Source of the DNA: Muscardinus avellanarius
Lineage: Eukaryota > Chordata > Mammalia > Rodentia > Gliridae
Length of the DNA: 64,000 bases
Assembly: GCA_963383645.1 (NCBI GenBank)
Contig: OY726574.1
Coordinates: 58,529,851-58,593,850 of the forward strand
Reading direction: 5' to 3'
Part shown: piece after piece, positions 42,600 through 52,920 of the stretch
Numbering within the stretch: the stretch's first letter is position 1
Layout of the letters: the number at the start of each line of letters is the position of its first letter
Notes under the pieces: model-generated
What the model saw: the letters and a program-made list of their open reading frames with translations, nothing else
Told to the model about the DNA's origin: nothing
The model's database searches: none
Program-made: the position numbers and the translations under genes

Positions 42600-43760
42600 T
42601 TTCCTATAGCTATTCTTGAATATATTCTGATAGAGAATATATATGTCTTTGGGCTATAAAATTATGAGTGAAAAGGACTATGTATTTCTTCAGCTTTAGT
42701 CTATACTGTCAGATTTTTATTCAAAGAGGTGTTACAAATCTGCCTTCTTTCTCACCAGCTGTAAGAATTGCAGTTGGTTCATCTCTTTGCCAACATGAGA
42801 TATTGTACAACAGTTCATGGATGGTGGATTCCTACTGAGATCACCGTATCTTCAAATTCATTGTAATGAATAAAGGCTAATGTAGATATGAAAGTATAAA
42901 TGAATGGAACAAGAGAAGATTATACTTTGATGTTTTAGATGATCTTGAATATTGGTATGGCTATCTTATGTGTAAAATACCTGCTCTTAGATCTTGAACT
43001 ATTTTTGAAAAATAAGATTGTCCTACTTTTTAATGGAATTTGAAGCTGTTTATGCATCATGATTATAATCTGCTTTGTTGAAGATGTGTTTATTTTTTAT
43101 TTTTGTAAGTTGTGACATTTCTTCTTTCTCTAAAAATATACTTAATAATTAAAAGTGAACATGAGAAATCTACCAAATCCTCTTGTTGATTAGTGCTTTC
43201 TAAGCCTTATTTTAAGAATAGTTTTACCTGGCAGTAATAAAGACATCCTATATTGCATTAATATCTTTATTTTGGTTTATATCTCTAGATTGATTATTGA
43301 CAAGCATTGAATTTTGGGGGTGTTTCTCTATGCATCAAGTATAGTAGAAATTGGTTCCTCTGTCTTTTTCATATGATGAGCTAACTGCTCCAGAATCATT
43401 TTTCAAAATACCACCCTTGTCTTCCTGCTTTTTAGGGATGCTTTTGTCTTGATTTAAGTGTTCTTAGACACTAATATTTGTTTATATCTGATGCACTTAG
43501 GTTTTATAGTTTTGCTCCAAGACCACGCTTTCATATCTATAGCTTTATGTTAAATCTTAGCACATGGTATAGTGTGTTATTTCCTTTAAAGTCTTCTATC
43601 ATCTCTTCACTATTTTTATTGTTATACCTGTTTCAAAATCAAGTTTCTAAGTTACTTCAAAAACAAAACTCAAGAGTTCAGAAAAAACAACAGTCCAAAT
43701 TTTAGTTATAATGGCATTGAATTTAGAATCAATTAGGAATTATTTTCAATCCATGAACAT
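42600..43760 (-). mobile_element. Ancient L1 (L1M-type) fragments
   Basis: CTTCAGCTTTAGTCTATACT, CACCAGCTGTAAGAATTGCA, CAGAATCATTTTTCAAAATA and CATATCTATAGCTTTATGTT follow the order of an old minus-strand L1 (3' UTR and ORF2 end). Diverged. The centre (about 42850-43300) is uncertain. Confidence 0.55.
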
Positions 43761-43761
43761 G

Positions 43762-45574
43762 GTTTATTATCTTCCACTTTTTATTTCTTTTATTACAAAT
43801 TTTAGTTTTCTTTGTGGAGTTTTACATATAATCTTAGTACATATATTTTTAAGTACCTGATAATTTGTCTCTAGATTTTGTTTTTAAAACAAATTAATTT
43901 CAGTATTTTTAAAAATCTAACTAAAAGACACAGAAATACCTATTTCACAGGAATATAAATAGTATTTAGTACAAGTAGTTGTTAAAAAAATGAAAGCTTG
44001 TCTTAGTAATAATTCATAAGTTTTAGGAGGAAAAATATCATCAAGATGAAAATAGCTTCATAACAAGCAAGTATAGCAAATTATATAATATAAGGATGCT
44101 ATTCTAAAATTAAAAATAAAGAAATTGTAGTTGAAGACAAACTTTATGCTGTGCCTCCTCTCCCCCTACACTGTGGTGCCCATAAAGGTGAAAAACAGGA
44201 AGTAGGACAGGGCTGAGGATGCAGGTCACACAGCAGGGTTCTGGACTCCTCACACACATTCCCCCCTTCTATTCCTGAGGCCTTTGGATACACAAGAACA
44301 AAGGAAGGCAGGAGGTGACCTAGTTGGAGTAAAGGGAGGTAGAAGGAAAGCTCCCAGCACCAATTTGGAGAGTATCTCCTCCTCCATATGTGAGCGAGGG
44401 ATGGAGAAGCTGCTTATACTGCAAGTTGGCAAGTGTTTGAGAAAAGGTGATGGTGATAAGAGGGGCCTCTTTGTCTAGCTTATGTCAGGATGTGGGTAGT
44501 TGCCCTTATCAATATATTCTTCCTTCTTCAGTCTATAGCTCACAAAAATGACAATGGCCTCAAACACGCACTCTCTCTCTTCATGTCTGCCCACTCTTTG
44601 TACTTCTTAAAAGCAATACATGTCTAATGTTTTAGGAAATTTTGAAAAGAAACTACAGTTTTCAGCTTCAGTTTTATAATTATTGACTGGGTCCTATCCT
44701 GCCTTCACACACCCAATTCCTGATGGAGATTAAATACAAATGTACTGAAAAAAAACAGAGATCTATTCACACCGGGTGGAGGTGATCCATATGTGGCTAA
44801 ACAAAGCCGATTATCTGGGTATGTTTTTCCAAACTAGTTCTGCAGTGTCTTGCTTCCCAAGCCATTTTCCCCCAGGGCTCCTTATTTATGTTAAAGGCAA
44901 TTTTTCATTATTTGGGTTCATTATTTGAAACTCACTTTGATTCTGACTGCTCAGTTCTCAGTGAAGATCATTGCAAATACTGTTAATTTTACTCTATTAT
45001 ATAAATTACAAGTATCTTTTTTTTTAATTTTAGTACATGTATTCCCAAGTACTTAAGAATTTATCTCTGTTATTTTATATTCTCCAAATATCAAATGATA
45101 ATAATAAATTTTATTTCTACTTTTCAATTATTAAAAAAGCATTAATCTAAACAAACAGGCAAACAACTGCCAAAACAAGTATAAAACCAGTTCATTCTTG
45201 TCTTTTGTCTTACTGTCCTGGCCAAACCTTTTATAGCAATGCTGAACAGAACCGGACATGGCAAGTATTTTTGTTTTTTACCCAGTCCCAAGGGAAAGAT
45301 TGATGTCTTTAAACATGCAAACAAATATTTCTCCTTAAATTAAAAATACTGCCTACCGTCAGTAGAGGCTATTGTATAATCCAGGCTCTTCCTCTCCTTT
45401 ATATCATCATAGTCTCACTGGTTTCAAAGTGGTCTCTTCTTCATCTAATCCATCACATGGCTACTCTCAAATTAATCACCCTCAGGCCTATTACCTTTAC
45501 TTCTTTATTTATTTGATGACTATTTATTGGATGCCTGAAATATGCTTGGTAATCACCCAAGAGTTGGGGCATGT
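43762..45574. other. Low-copy intergenic DNA
   Basis: No repeat or gene recognised. Frames at 44250-44432 (minus), 44284-44478 and 45372-45602 (plus) and 45142-45324 (minus) have no domain. Confidence 0.4.
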
Positions 45575-45575
45575 T

Positions 45576-45671
45576 GAATTAGACATAGCCCCTGCCATCT
45601 AGTCACTGAATTAGACATAGCCCCTGCCATCTAGTCACTGAATTAGACATAGCCCCTGCCATCTAGTCACT
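45576..45671 (+). repeat. 32-bp minisatellite, three identical units
   Basis: Units at 45576-45607, 45608-45639 and 45640-45671 begin GAATTAGACATAGCCCC and end ATCTAGTCACT. No mismatch was seen among them. Confidence 0.98.
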
Positions 45672-45815
45672 GGGAGTCTGTGTATGGGGGCAGGGGTGGG
45701 GAGCTGAGTAAATGAATTGCCTCCACATAGTGGAGTTAAATTCCATGGTATGAGCAAGCACAGAAACACCTGCGGCATATATGAAGCCTCTTAGATGGCA
45801 AATATACAAGACTCT

Positions 45816-45816
<1 letters not shown>

Positions 45817-45857
<41 letters not shown>
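45817..45857 (+). repeat. (CA)n microsatellite
   Basis: About 20 CA units not associated with a SINE end. Confidence 0.97.
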
Positions 45858-45860
<3 letters not shown>

Positions 45861-45970
45861 TATATACTTCAGCTTCAAAACATCTGATTTTGGAGTTAAA
45901 TTTTTTTTCAATACTTCTAAAAATATTTTCTTAGTTACAAAAGCAATAATCTTTAACTTAAAAATTATTC

Positions 45971-46174
45971 CCTGAGGGGGGAAGAGGGAAATTCCCTTAT
46001 GTACATGATGTACACTCACAATCAGTGTCAAATTCAATTAGTAAGCCTAACATGAGAAGGAGAGAGAGGGGCGGTAACAGGGTGGAAAATGGAAAGGGAT
46101 AAATGTGTGCGTGTATGCCTCTACCATCGTCTACCCCATTAAGATATACGACTGCAATGCATCAGTACGAAAGA
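45971..46174 (+). mobile_element. L1 3' UTR fragment, 204 bp, with 11-bp TSD
   Basis: AAAAATTATTC lies at 45960-45970 and 46175-46185. The body has GAGGGGGGAAGAGGGAAATT, a TACATGATGTACACTCACAA stretch, GTAAGCCTAACATGAGAAGG, and CTACCCCATTAAGATATACG, matching the 10615-10855 copy in order. Confidence 0.88.
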
Positions 46175-46186
46175 AAAAATTATTCT

Positions 46187-47449
46187 GTAAAACACACCAC
46201 ATTTTAGTGGTCTTTCCATCAAGAGAAAAATATCAAAGATAGAAGATTAGAAGCACTCCATGCACTTCAGCTTCTCTATGAGATTGAGCAAAAGCAACAG
46301 GTAGGTAACAGCAGATGTAAGTGTAGAGGTTTAAGTAGAGGACCAAGTGCCAGAGAAGAGAAGGTGGCCAGGAGAAATCCAGAAATATTGGTGATTGGAA
46401 TAGTAAGAGAAACAGAGCACCATGATTGCTGGGGCTCAGTGCTGAACAGGGAGAGCCTTAGAAAAAAGATGCTGGCAATGTCCCCAAGGGCAGAACGTGG
46501 CACCAGTGAACACAATTCAAAGTGGGCAGGAGACCTGGGGTCTGTGAGTGAGCTGGTCCAACAGAAGAGGTTCTTTACTCTTCTCAGCATATTGGTACTA
46601 TGCTGTAACAGGAAGTCATTTTAAGAAGGATCCCATTGTCTCAGCTCACGACTCACAAGATCAGAAGCCCTGCAGGAATAATGTTTCTCCTCTTCTCATC
46701 CCTGGCTCAGAAGGAGCACATCCTGGGCATCAGTCTGATCCCAGGGAAGTGACTATGGCACAGTGCTGCTGAGAACATCTTGTGTTAGGAAGAACGGGCA
46801 GCAAGGCAGAGGGAAGTGGACAGCCACTTCCGATTGGCAGCTCAGTCTCTATGTAAAGGAGTGAAATACATGTGTTCCTTATGAGGATGGGTTGGGAGAC
46901 CCAAGGTTTTGACTGGCAGATCACTCAATTCCTGAGTCTTCTCCACTATCAGCACAGATCACATTGATTCCTTTGCTTACTCTGCAGAAATACTGGTGAT
47001 AAGGAATCATACAATATGCTCATATGGCTCAGATATTTGCAATCGGGTTTACTACTGACTACAAGTCTAAGAAAATGTCAGTGTGATCAGCCCACCAGCT
47101 CTACTCACCAGTCAAGAAGGGCTGGTGAGCAGCTCCTGCTGTCCCTGCATCCCTGGCCCTTGGGGATGCATACAGAGGTTTCTGAAGTATCCCTCCCTTG
47201 AACACTTTTACATCAGTCCCCCTTGGTGGCAAGGTAGGGCAGGGCTCAGCCTTCACAATGCAGTCTAGTCTGGCCTGTTTGGCTGGAGCTAAGAAGGAAC
47301 ATGCCGGCCAGCAGCTGTGACCCACTACCTCCTACAGATCTGTCAGATTCTGAAATTAGAGGTTCTGGAAAGAAGTGTCTTCATTTCAAACACTTGGCAA
47401 GGAGGAATTGTTGACTAGTCTTTGTTTCATTCCTTGTTCCTTGGTTTTC
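46187..47449. other. Low-copy DNA
   Basis: No repeat recognised. Opposite-strand frames at 46276-46590 (104 codons, minus) and 46364-46624 (plus) and several at 47016-47325 have no recognised product. Base composition is somewhat higher in GC than the surroundings. Confidence 0.4.
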
Positions 47450-47451
47450 AG

Positions 47452-47568
47452 GGCAATATGACTCATCTCAAAGTTCATAAGGCCCTAATAACTGAAACCG
47501 AAAATGCCAAAGTGAATGAAATGCTGGACAGAGTTCAGAAGATGGCTAAAATTATCAACAAAGTTAAG
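47452..47568 (+). pseudogene. L1 ORF1 fragment with splice-like edges
   Basis: From ATG at 47458 the frame reads about 37 codons with MTHLKVHKALITETENAKV and a charged coiled-coil-like continuation, similar to the L1 ORF1 region at 48541 (about 70 percent of bases by eye). ORF1 is the RNA-binding trimeric L1 protein. It is preceded by CCTTGGTTTTCAG and followed by GTTAAG, which resemble splice sites. No tail or TSD was found. Confidence 0.6.
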
Positions 47569-47569
47569 T

Positions 47570-47870
47570 GCATCACTTTTTGTACTTTTATATAATTTTA
47601 TATATTTTTAAATTCTTTAATAGAATTTTTCTCTCCTTTCTTTTTTCTTTCTCTTTCTTCTTAATTCATCTTCACGCTTCCACTCTGCTTTGAAAGTCAT
47701 TTTATTATTTATTTTACTTTTGTTGATGTTTATCTTTTTAGTCTATCCTCTATGCCTCTGCCACTTTCTTCTCTGCAGTTAGGGGGGTTGTAAACATATA
47801 GTAAAAACATATTAAACATTGGGGGATTTCTGTTTATTTTATCTTATTAGGTTTGTTTGTTTTTTTATTT
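47570..47870. other. T/C-rich low-complexity-like DNA
   Basis: A pyrimidine-rich stretch (47625-47670 especially). It could be inverted L1 5' UTR, but I cannot confirm it. Confidence 0.3.
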
Positions 47871-47871
47871 T

Positions 47872-48296
47872 GGTACTGGGGATTGAACTCAGGGACATTC
47901 TACCTCTGATCTATACCCCCCAACCTTATTTATTTATTTATTTATTATTTTTATTTTATTTTTCTGTACTGGGGTTGGAATCCAGAGGCATTCTACCTCT
48001 GAACTATACCCCAGCCCAATTTTTTATTCTTTATTTTGAAACAGGGTCTGAGTTTTGAATGGCCTCACCAAGTAGCTGAGGCTGTCTGTGAACCTGGATC
48101 CTCGTGTCTCAGCCTCCCGAATGCTGGAATTATAAGCATGCAACACCACGACTGGCTTTATTTTTTGTTTTGAAACAAGAGTTTACTAAGTTGCTGAGGG
48201 TCTTCCTAAGTTGCTGAGGCTGGCCTTCAACCTACAATTCTCTTGGTTTTGCCCCTCAAGTACTAGGATTACAGGTGCACATCACCATGCCCAGAT
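47872..48296 (-). mobile_element. B1-dID SINE containing another SINE
   Basis: The outer element has its inverted ID half at 47872-47925 (GGTACTGGGGATTGAACTCA) and resumes at about 48159 with TTTGTTTTGAAACAAGAGTT, ending ATCACCATGCCCAGA. The inner SINE occupies the linker. Confidence 0.92.
47966..48158 (-). mobile_element. B1-dID SINE nested in the linker of the previous one
   Basis: A complete inverted element from GTACTGGGGTTGGAATCCAG to ACACCACGACTGGCTT. T/TTTA-rich sequence on its 5' side is a mixture of outer linker and inner tail. Confidence 0.93.
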
Positions 48297-48375
48297 TGTT
48301 GTTTTTAGTATGTTTTCCTATATGTATCTTTTGGCTTTTAAGTCAGTTTTATGAGTGGTTGTTTTCTCCTCTCAA

Positions 48376-48453
48376 GTCAGTGCTGGCGATTGAGCCCAGT
48401 GCTTTGACCACATTGGGTGTGTGCTTTGCTCCTGAGCTACACCCTTAGCCCAG
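48376..48453 (-). mobile_element. ID-type SINE, single unit
   Basis: The minus strand reads GGGTGTAGCTCAGGAGCAAA and GGGCTCAATCGCCAGCAC, the ID A and B boxes, with no B1 half. Confidence 0.82.
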
Positions 48454-48540
48454 ATGAGAGGAACTGTACCTTACTCCTTTACATCCTAAAAGTGTAAATC
48501 TCAGCATAGAAACACAAGAAAGACAGAAAAGCAAAGCGAC

Positions 48541-48895
48541 ATGATACCTCTAAAAGTTTATAACCTTCTAATAACTGAAGCCAAATATATCAAAGTGGAC
48601 TAAATAGTAGACAAAGAATTCAAAAGATCGTTAAAATTATTAACAAATTCAAAAAAGAATCAAATAAACAGCTGAATAAATTAAGGAAGATACTGTGAGA
48701 TATGAAAGAGGAATTTAATAAATGAGAGATCATAAAAAAGCAAAGCAAAACATTGGAAATAAAAAATCAATATGCCAACTAAAACACCTTAACTGAATGC
48801 TTCATCAACACTCTAGAGCAAGCAAAAGAAATTGTACCAGAGCCGAAAGATAACATGGATGAACTAACACATTAAGACAGAAATAAAGAATAAAA
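48541..48895 (+). pseudogene. L1 ORF1 amino-terminal fragment
   Basis: From ATG 48541 the frame starts MIPLKVYNLLITEAKYIKV and meets a stop after about 20 codons. Later frames encode the Lys/Glu/Asn-rich coiled-coil part. The nucleic-acid-binding carboxyl part is absent. Confidence 0.8.
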
Positions 48896-48897
48896 TA

Positions 48898-49043
48898 GAG
48901 CAGGGTGTAGTGGCACAGCTTCTAATTCTAGTACTTGGGAGGCTGAGACAAGAGGACACAGGTTTGTGGCCAGCCTCAGCTACTTAATGAGGCTCTCTGC
49001 AACTTAGTAAGACCCTGTTTCAAAATAAAGATGAAAAATAAGG
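48898..49043 (+). mobile_element. B1-dID SINE, ID half missing
   Basis: AGAGCAGGGTGTAGTGGCAC head, CTCAGCTACTTAATGAGGCT, CCCTGTTTCAAAATAAAGAT. It ends in the linker, where L1 ORF2 sequence begins, suggesting a deletion joined it to the L1. Confidence 0.88.
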
Positions 49044-50490
49044 GTCACTTCGTACTAATAAAAGGAACAATCTAACAAAAAATATAATGATAGTAAATAT
49101 TTATGACCCAAATGTGGGTGTGCCCATATTCATAAAACAAACTTCTCAGGATATTAGGTCTCAATTAGACCCAAATACTATAATATTGGGAGACTTTAAC
49201 ACACCACTCATATCACTACATCATTCTTCAAGGCAAAAGATAAGTAAAGTCTCTTCAGAGCTATCAACTATCAACCAAATTGACCTGATAGACATACAGA
49301 ATATTCCAATCAGCAAGAGCTGAATACACAGTCTTTTCAATTGCTCATGGAACCTTCTCTACAATAAATTACATCCTGGGGCACAAAGCAAATACATTTA
49401 TATTACATTTTTCAAAATGTAATATAATTACCTGCATCTTTTCTGATCATAATGAATGAAAGTAGAAATCAACAAGAAGACCAAAAGCAATTTTATAAAT
49501 ACATAGAGACCAAAAGATATACTTTTGAATGAGGACTGGATCAGAGATGAAAAATGAATTTAAATGAAAATAGACAACATACCAAAATCTTTGGAATACT
49601 TTGAAGTTGCTTTTAACAGGAATATTTATAGCACTGAGTGTCCACATAAGAAAAACAAAAAAATTTACCAGATCAGAAACATAATAACACATCTCAAGAA
49701 TCTGGAAAAACATGAAAAGTCTAATTCCAAAGCCATTAGAAAGCAGGAGATAATTAAAATCAGAGTAGAAATCAGTGAAATAGGAAACAATAACAACAGC
49801 AAAAAAATCAGCAAAACAAAAAGTTGGTCATCAAAAAGATTAACGAGATTGATAAACCCTTAGCAAACTTAACTAAATAAAGAGAGAATTAACCCAAATT
49901 ATCAAAATCAGAAATAAAAAAAGGAGACATCACCACAGACAGTGGAGAAATTCAGAGAATCGTCATAAACTATTGTGAAAATTTAGACTCCAATAAACTG
50001 GAAAACAGAAGAAACAGGTAGATTTCTAGACGCTTATAACCTAGCTGAACTGAACCAAGAAGATATAGAAAACCTAAACCCACCAATAGAAAGCAGAGAT
50101 AGAAGCATCAATAAAAAGCCTTCTATTAAAGAAAAGCCCAGGCCCAGATGGATTCCCAGCTGAATCTTACAAAACCTTTATAAAATAACTAAACACAATC
50201 ACTTTTCAAGTTATTCTGTGAAATTTAAAGAGATAGAATCCTTCCAAACTCCTACTATGAGGAGGCCAGTATCACCTTAATACCAAAACTGAATAAAAAT
50301 ATCCAAAGGAAAAAATTATAGATAATATCACTGATAAAAATAGATACAAATAATCTAAAGAAAATACTAGTAATACCCATCAAAACCATATCAAGAAAAT
50401 TGTACACCATGACCAAGTTGGTTTCACCCCAAGGATGAAAGGCTGGTTCAACTATCTATTGGATTCATCCCAGTACTTAAAAAAATTCAG
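49044..50490 (+). pseudogene. L1 ORF2, endonuclease and start of reverse transcriptase
   Basis: The frame 49087-49323 contains IILGDFNTPL, the conserved active-site block of the L1 APE-type endonuclease. A later KAQAQMDSQLNLTKPL-like region near 50140 derives from the start of the reverse transcriptase (PGPDGF-type motif with frameshift). Multiple stops and frameshifts. Confidence 0.9.
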
Positions 50491-50940
50491 CAATGTAATA
50501 GAACACAAAATCAATAAAAAACAAATTAGTACTTTTTCTGTATGCCAACTATGTATCCAATGAGAAATACAGAAAATAATTCCATTCAGAATAACCTCAA
50601 AATTCCTAGGAATAAATCTAACCAAAAAAGGAAAATACCTCTATAATGAAAATTATGAAACACTAAAGAAAAAAATTGAAGAAGCTCTTAAAAGGTGGAA
50701 AGATCTCCCTTACTCTTGGATAGGCAATATAAAATCAGAAATGGCCATTTTACCAAAAGTGATCTACAGAGTCAATGCAATCTCTATCAAAATAACAATA
50801 TCATTCTTCATAGAAAAAGCCAGTCATTAATTTTATATGGAGAAATAAAAGACCCAGAGTAGCCAAAGCAATTCTCATCAATAAGAACCATGCAGAAGGC
50901 ATCACAATTCCTGACTTTAAATTAGACCACAGAGCTATAG
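50491..50940 (+). pseudogene. L1 ORF2, sequence 3' of a reverse transcriptase core deletion
   Basis: At about 50490-50530 the text jumps from the AACACAAAATCAATAAAAAA region straight to TTTTTCTGTATGCCAACTAT. The bases that would encode the catalytic FADD box and neighbours are missing. The rest (AATTCCTAGGAATAAATCTA on) matches L1 ORF2 in order. Confidence 0.85.
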
Positions 50941-50958
50941 TAATAAAAACAGCATAGT

Positions 50959-51136
50959 AGCTGGGCGTGGTGGCGCACAATTGTAATCCCCGTGCTTGAG
51001 AGGCAAAGACAGGAGGATTGCGCAGGTTGGACGCCAGCCGCGCTGGCTTAAGAGACCCTGTTTCCAAATAAAAATATAAAAAATAGGTCTGTGAGTGTAG
51101 CCCAGAGGTAGAAGGGCTGCCAGGAACCCGAGTACC
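50959..51136 (+). mobile_element. B1-dID SINE, hairpin subfamily, inside L1 copy A
   Basis: AGCTGGGCGTGGTGGCGCAC head, CCAGCCGCGCTGGCTTAAGA hairpin, and a GGAACCCGAGTACCACAC end followed by a short (CA)n and an A-run. It lies at L1 bases encoding the VIKTA motif. Confidence 0.96.
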
Positions 51137-51155
51137 ACACACACACACACACACA
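51137..51155 (+). repeat. Short (CA)n at SINE 3' end
   Basis: About nine CA units directly on the SINE terminus, followed by an A-run. Confidence 0.95.
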
Positions 51156-51159
51156 AAAA

Positions 51160-52150
51160 AAAAAACCAACCTTGATATTGGCACACAAACAGACACATAC
51201 ACATTGGAAAAAAGACAGTCTTTTCAACAAATGTTATTAGAAAAACTGGTTATCCAGTAATATAAAAATCTAATTAAATTCTTATCTTTCATTCTGTACA
51301 AGGTCAAATAGAAATGGATCAGAGATGTGTAAATTTACACCAGAGACTTTGAAGTTATTAAAAGAGGGTATAGATCCAACCACTCCATCATATAGGCACA
51401 GACAGAAACTCCCTCAATAAGACTCTCAATGCTTAGGAAATTAAAACAAGAATTAATAAATAAAATGGCATTAAACTAAAAATATTCTGCTCATCAAAAG
51501 AAATCATCAGTAGTCTAAAGAAAGTACCAACAGAATAAGAGAAGATTTTTGCCACTACCTCTCTGATAGAGGACTAGTATCTAGAATATACAAAGTACTT
51601 AAAAAACTCAACACTAAGCAAAAAACAAATGCCCAATCAAGAAACGAACAACTGAACTAAATGGGCATTTTACCAAAATAAAGATACAAATGGCCAAGAA
51701 ATACATGAAAAATATTCAATCATTAGCAATCAGGCAGATGAAAATTAAAACTACACTGAGATTCCATTTAACCCCAATTCAAATGGCAGTCGACAAGAAA
51801 TCAAACAACAATAAATGCTTGTAAGGATATAAAGGAATAATAAGTCTTCAGCCCTGTTGTAGGATTACAAATTAGTGCATCCACTATCAGATCAGTGTGG
51901 AGATCATATGATATTCATATGATCCAGCTATGCCACTCCTGGGAATGTTTCCACTGGGACTTAAATCTGAAAATTGTAATGATATATGCAGATCCCTGTT
52001 CACAGCAGCACAATTCACAATGGCCAAATTGTGGAACCAACCTAGGTGACCATCAACAGATGAATGGATTACAAAACTATGGGTTATATACACAATGGAC
52101 TACTACTCAATAATAAGGAAAAACAAAATAATGTCCTCTGCAGGAAAATA
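51160..52150 (+). pseudogene. L1 ORF2 carboxyl-terminal part
   Basis: Resumes with CTTGATATTGGCACACAAAC and runs through AGTCTTTTCAACAAATG to the GTGGAACCAACCTAGGTGACC and ACAATGGACTACTACTCA blocks typical of the ORF2 end. Frames are broken throughout. Confidence 0.92.
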
Positions 52151-52730
52151 GATGGACCCGGAGAAGATTATGCAATGAGATATTAGCCAATCACAGAAAG
52201 TAAACAATCATATATTTTCTCTCATATGCAGAAGCTAGAGAGTAGCTGGGATATCAGAGGGACTTCAGAGAATGGAGGAGGAGCCTCAGTTGAGCCAGAG
52301 AGTTGGTCTAGGGGAAGGGAGAGGGTCATCAATTAAGGAATCACTTTCATCGACATAATATACATATGTGGGAATGCAGATGTCAATCCCAGCATTTTAT
52401 ATTGGGAAGAAGGGAGGAGTGCGAAGGGAACTGAAGGAAAATCTACAAGTGTCCTGCGCACATATATCGCCATCACAGTGAACTATGTTATGATGTGAGA
52501 CCATAATTCACAAATGAAAGTACAAAAATAAAAAATTAATGTTGAAAGTGGTAAAAAAAATGGAATCCAAAAGACAGCAGGATTAGCTGTACTCATATCT
52601 GACAGAATAAACTTCAGACCAAAATAAGTCAGAAGAGACAAAGAAGGTTGCTATATTTTGATAAGGGGACAATTGTAAATATATATGTACTGATTATCAG
52701 AGCAGCATATATATATTTGTGTGTGTTTGT

Positions 52731-52902
52731 GGTACTGGGGTTCCTGGAAACACTTCTACCTCGGGGCTACACTCCCAGACCTATTTTTATACTTTTTTTA
52801 TTTTGGAAACAGAGTCTCTTAAGCCAGCGCGGCTGCGCGATCCTCCTCCTGTCTCTGCCTCCCAAGCACGGGGATTACAAGCCTGCGCCACCACGCCCGG
52901 CC
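52731..52902 (-). mobile_element. B1-dID SINE, hairpin subfamily, with 12-bp TSD, inside L1 copy B
   Basis: GGTACTGGGGTTCCTGGAAA start, CTTAAGCCAGCGCGGCTGCG (hairpin with a small deletion), and CGCCACCACGCCCGGCC end. TSD AGAGCAGCATAT (52699-52710) versus AGAGCACCATAT (52904-52915), one mismatch. Confidence 0.95.
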
Positions 52903-52920
52903 AAGAGCACCATATTTTGT

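Larger units (their letters stand above)
48490..52543 (+). mobile_element. L1 copy A, internally deleted, with two SINE insertions
   Basis: Starts in the ORF1 leader, runs through an ORF1 fragment (48541-48895), a SINE, endonuclease and reverse transcriptase regions of ORF2, a second SINE (50959-51136), the ORF2 carboxyl end (to about 52150), and a 3' UTR ending in AAAGTACAAAAATAAAAAAT. At about 4 kb including SINEs it is well short of a full-length L1 of 6 kb or more. ORF1/ORF2 spacing shows internal deletions. Confidence 0.93.

Noticed and set aside
45576..45671. Possible CRISPR-like direct repeats
   Set aside because: The three 32-bp units are head-to-tail without spacers and lie in mammalian DNA; it is a minisatellite.
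46276..46624. 104-codon minus and 86-codon plus frames over the same bases
   Set aside because: Neither resembles a known protein, and mutual overlap in a non-repetitive region suggests chance.
47452..47568. True cellular exon
   Set aside because: The splice-like borders are suggestive, but the sequence matches the L1 ORF1 region at 48541, so an L1 fragment is the simpler reading. Kept only as a finding.
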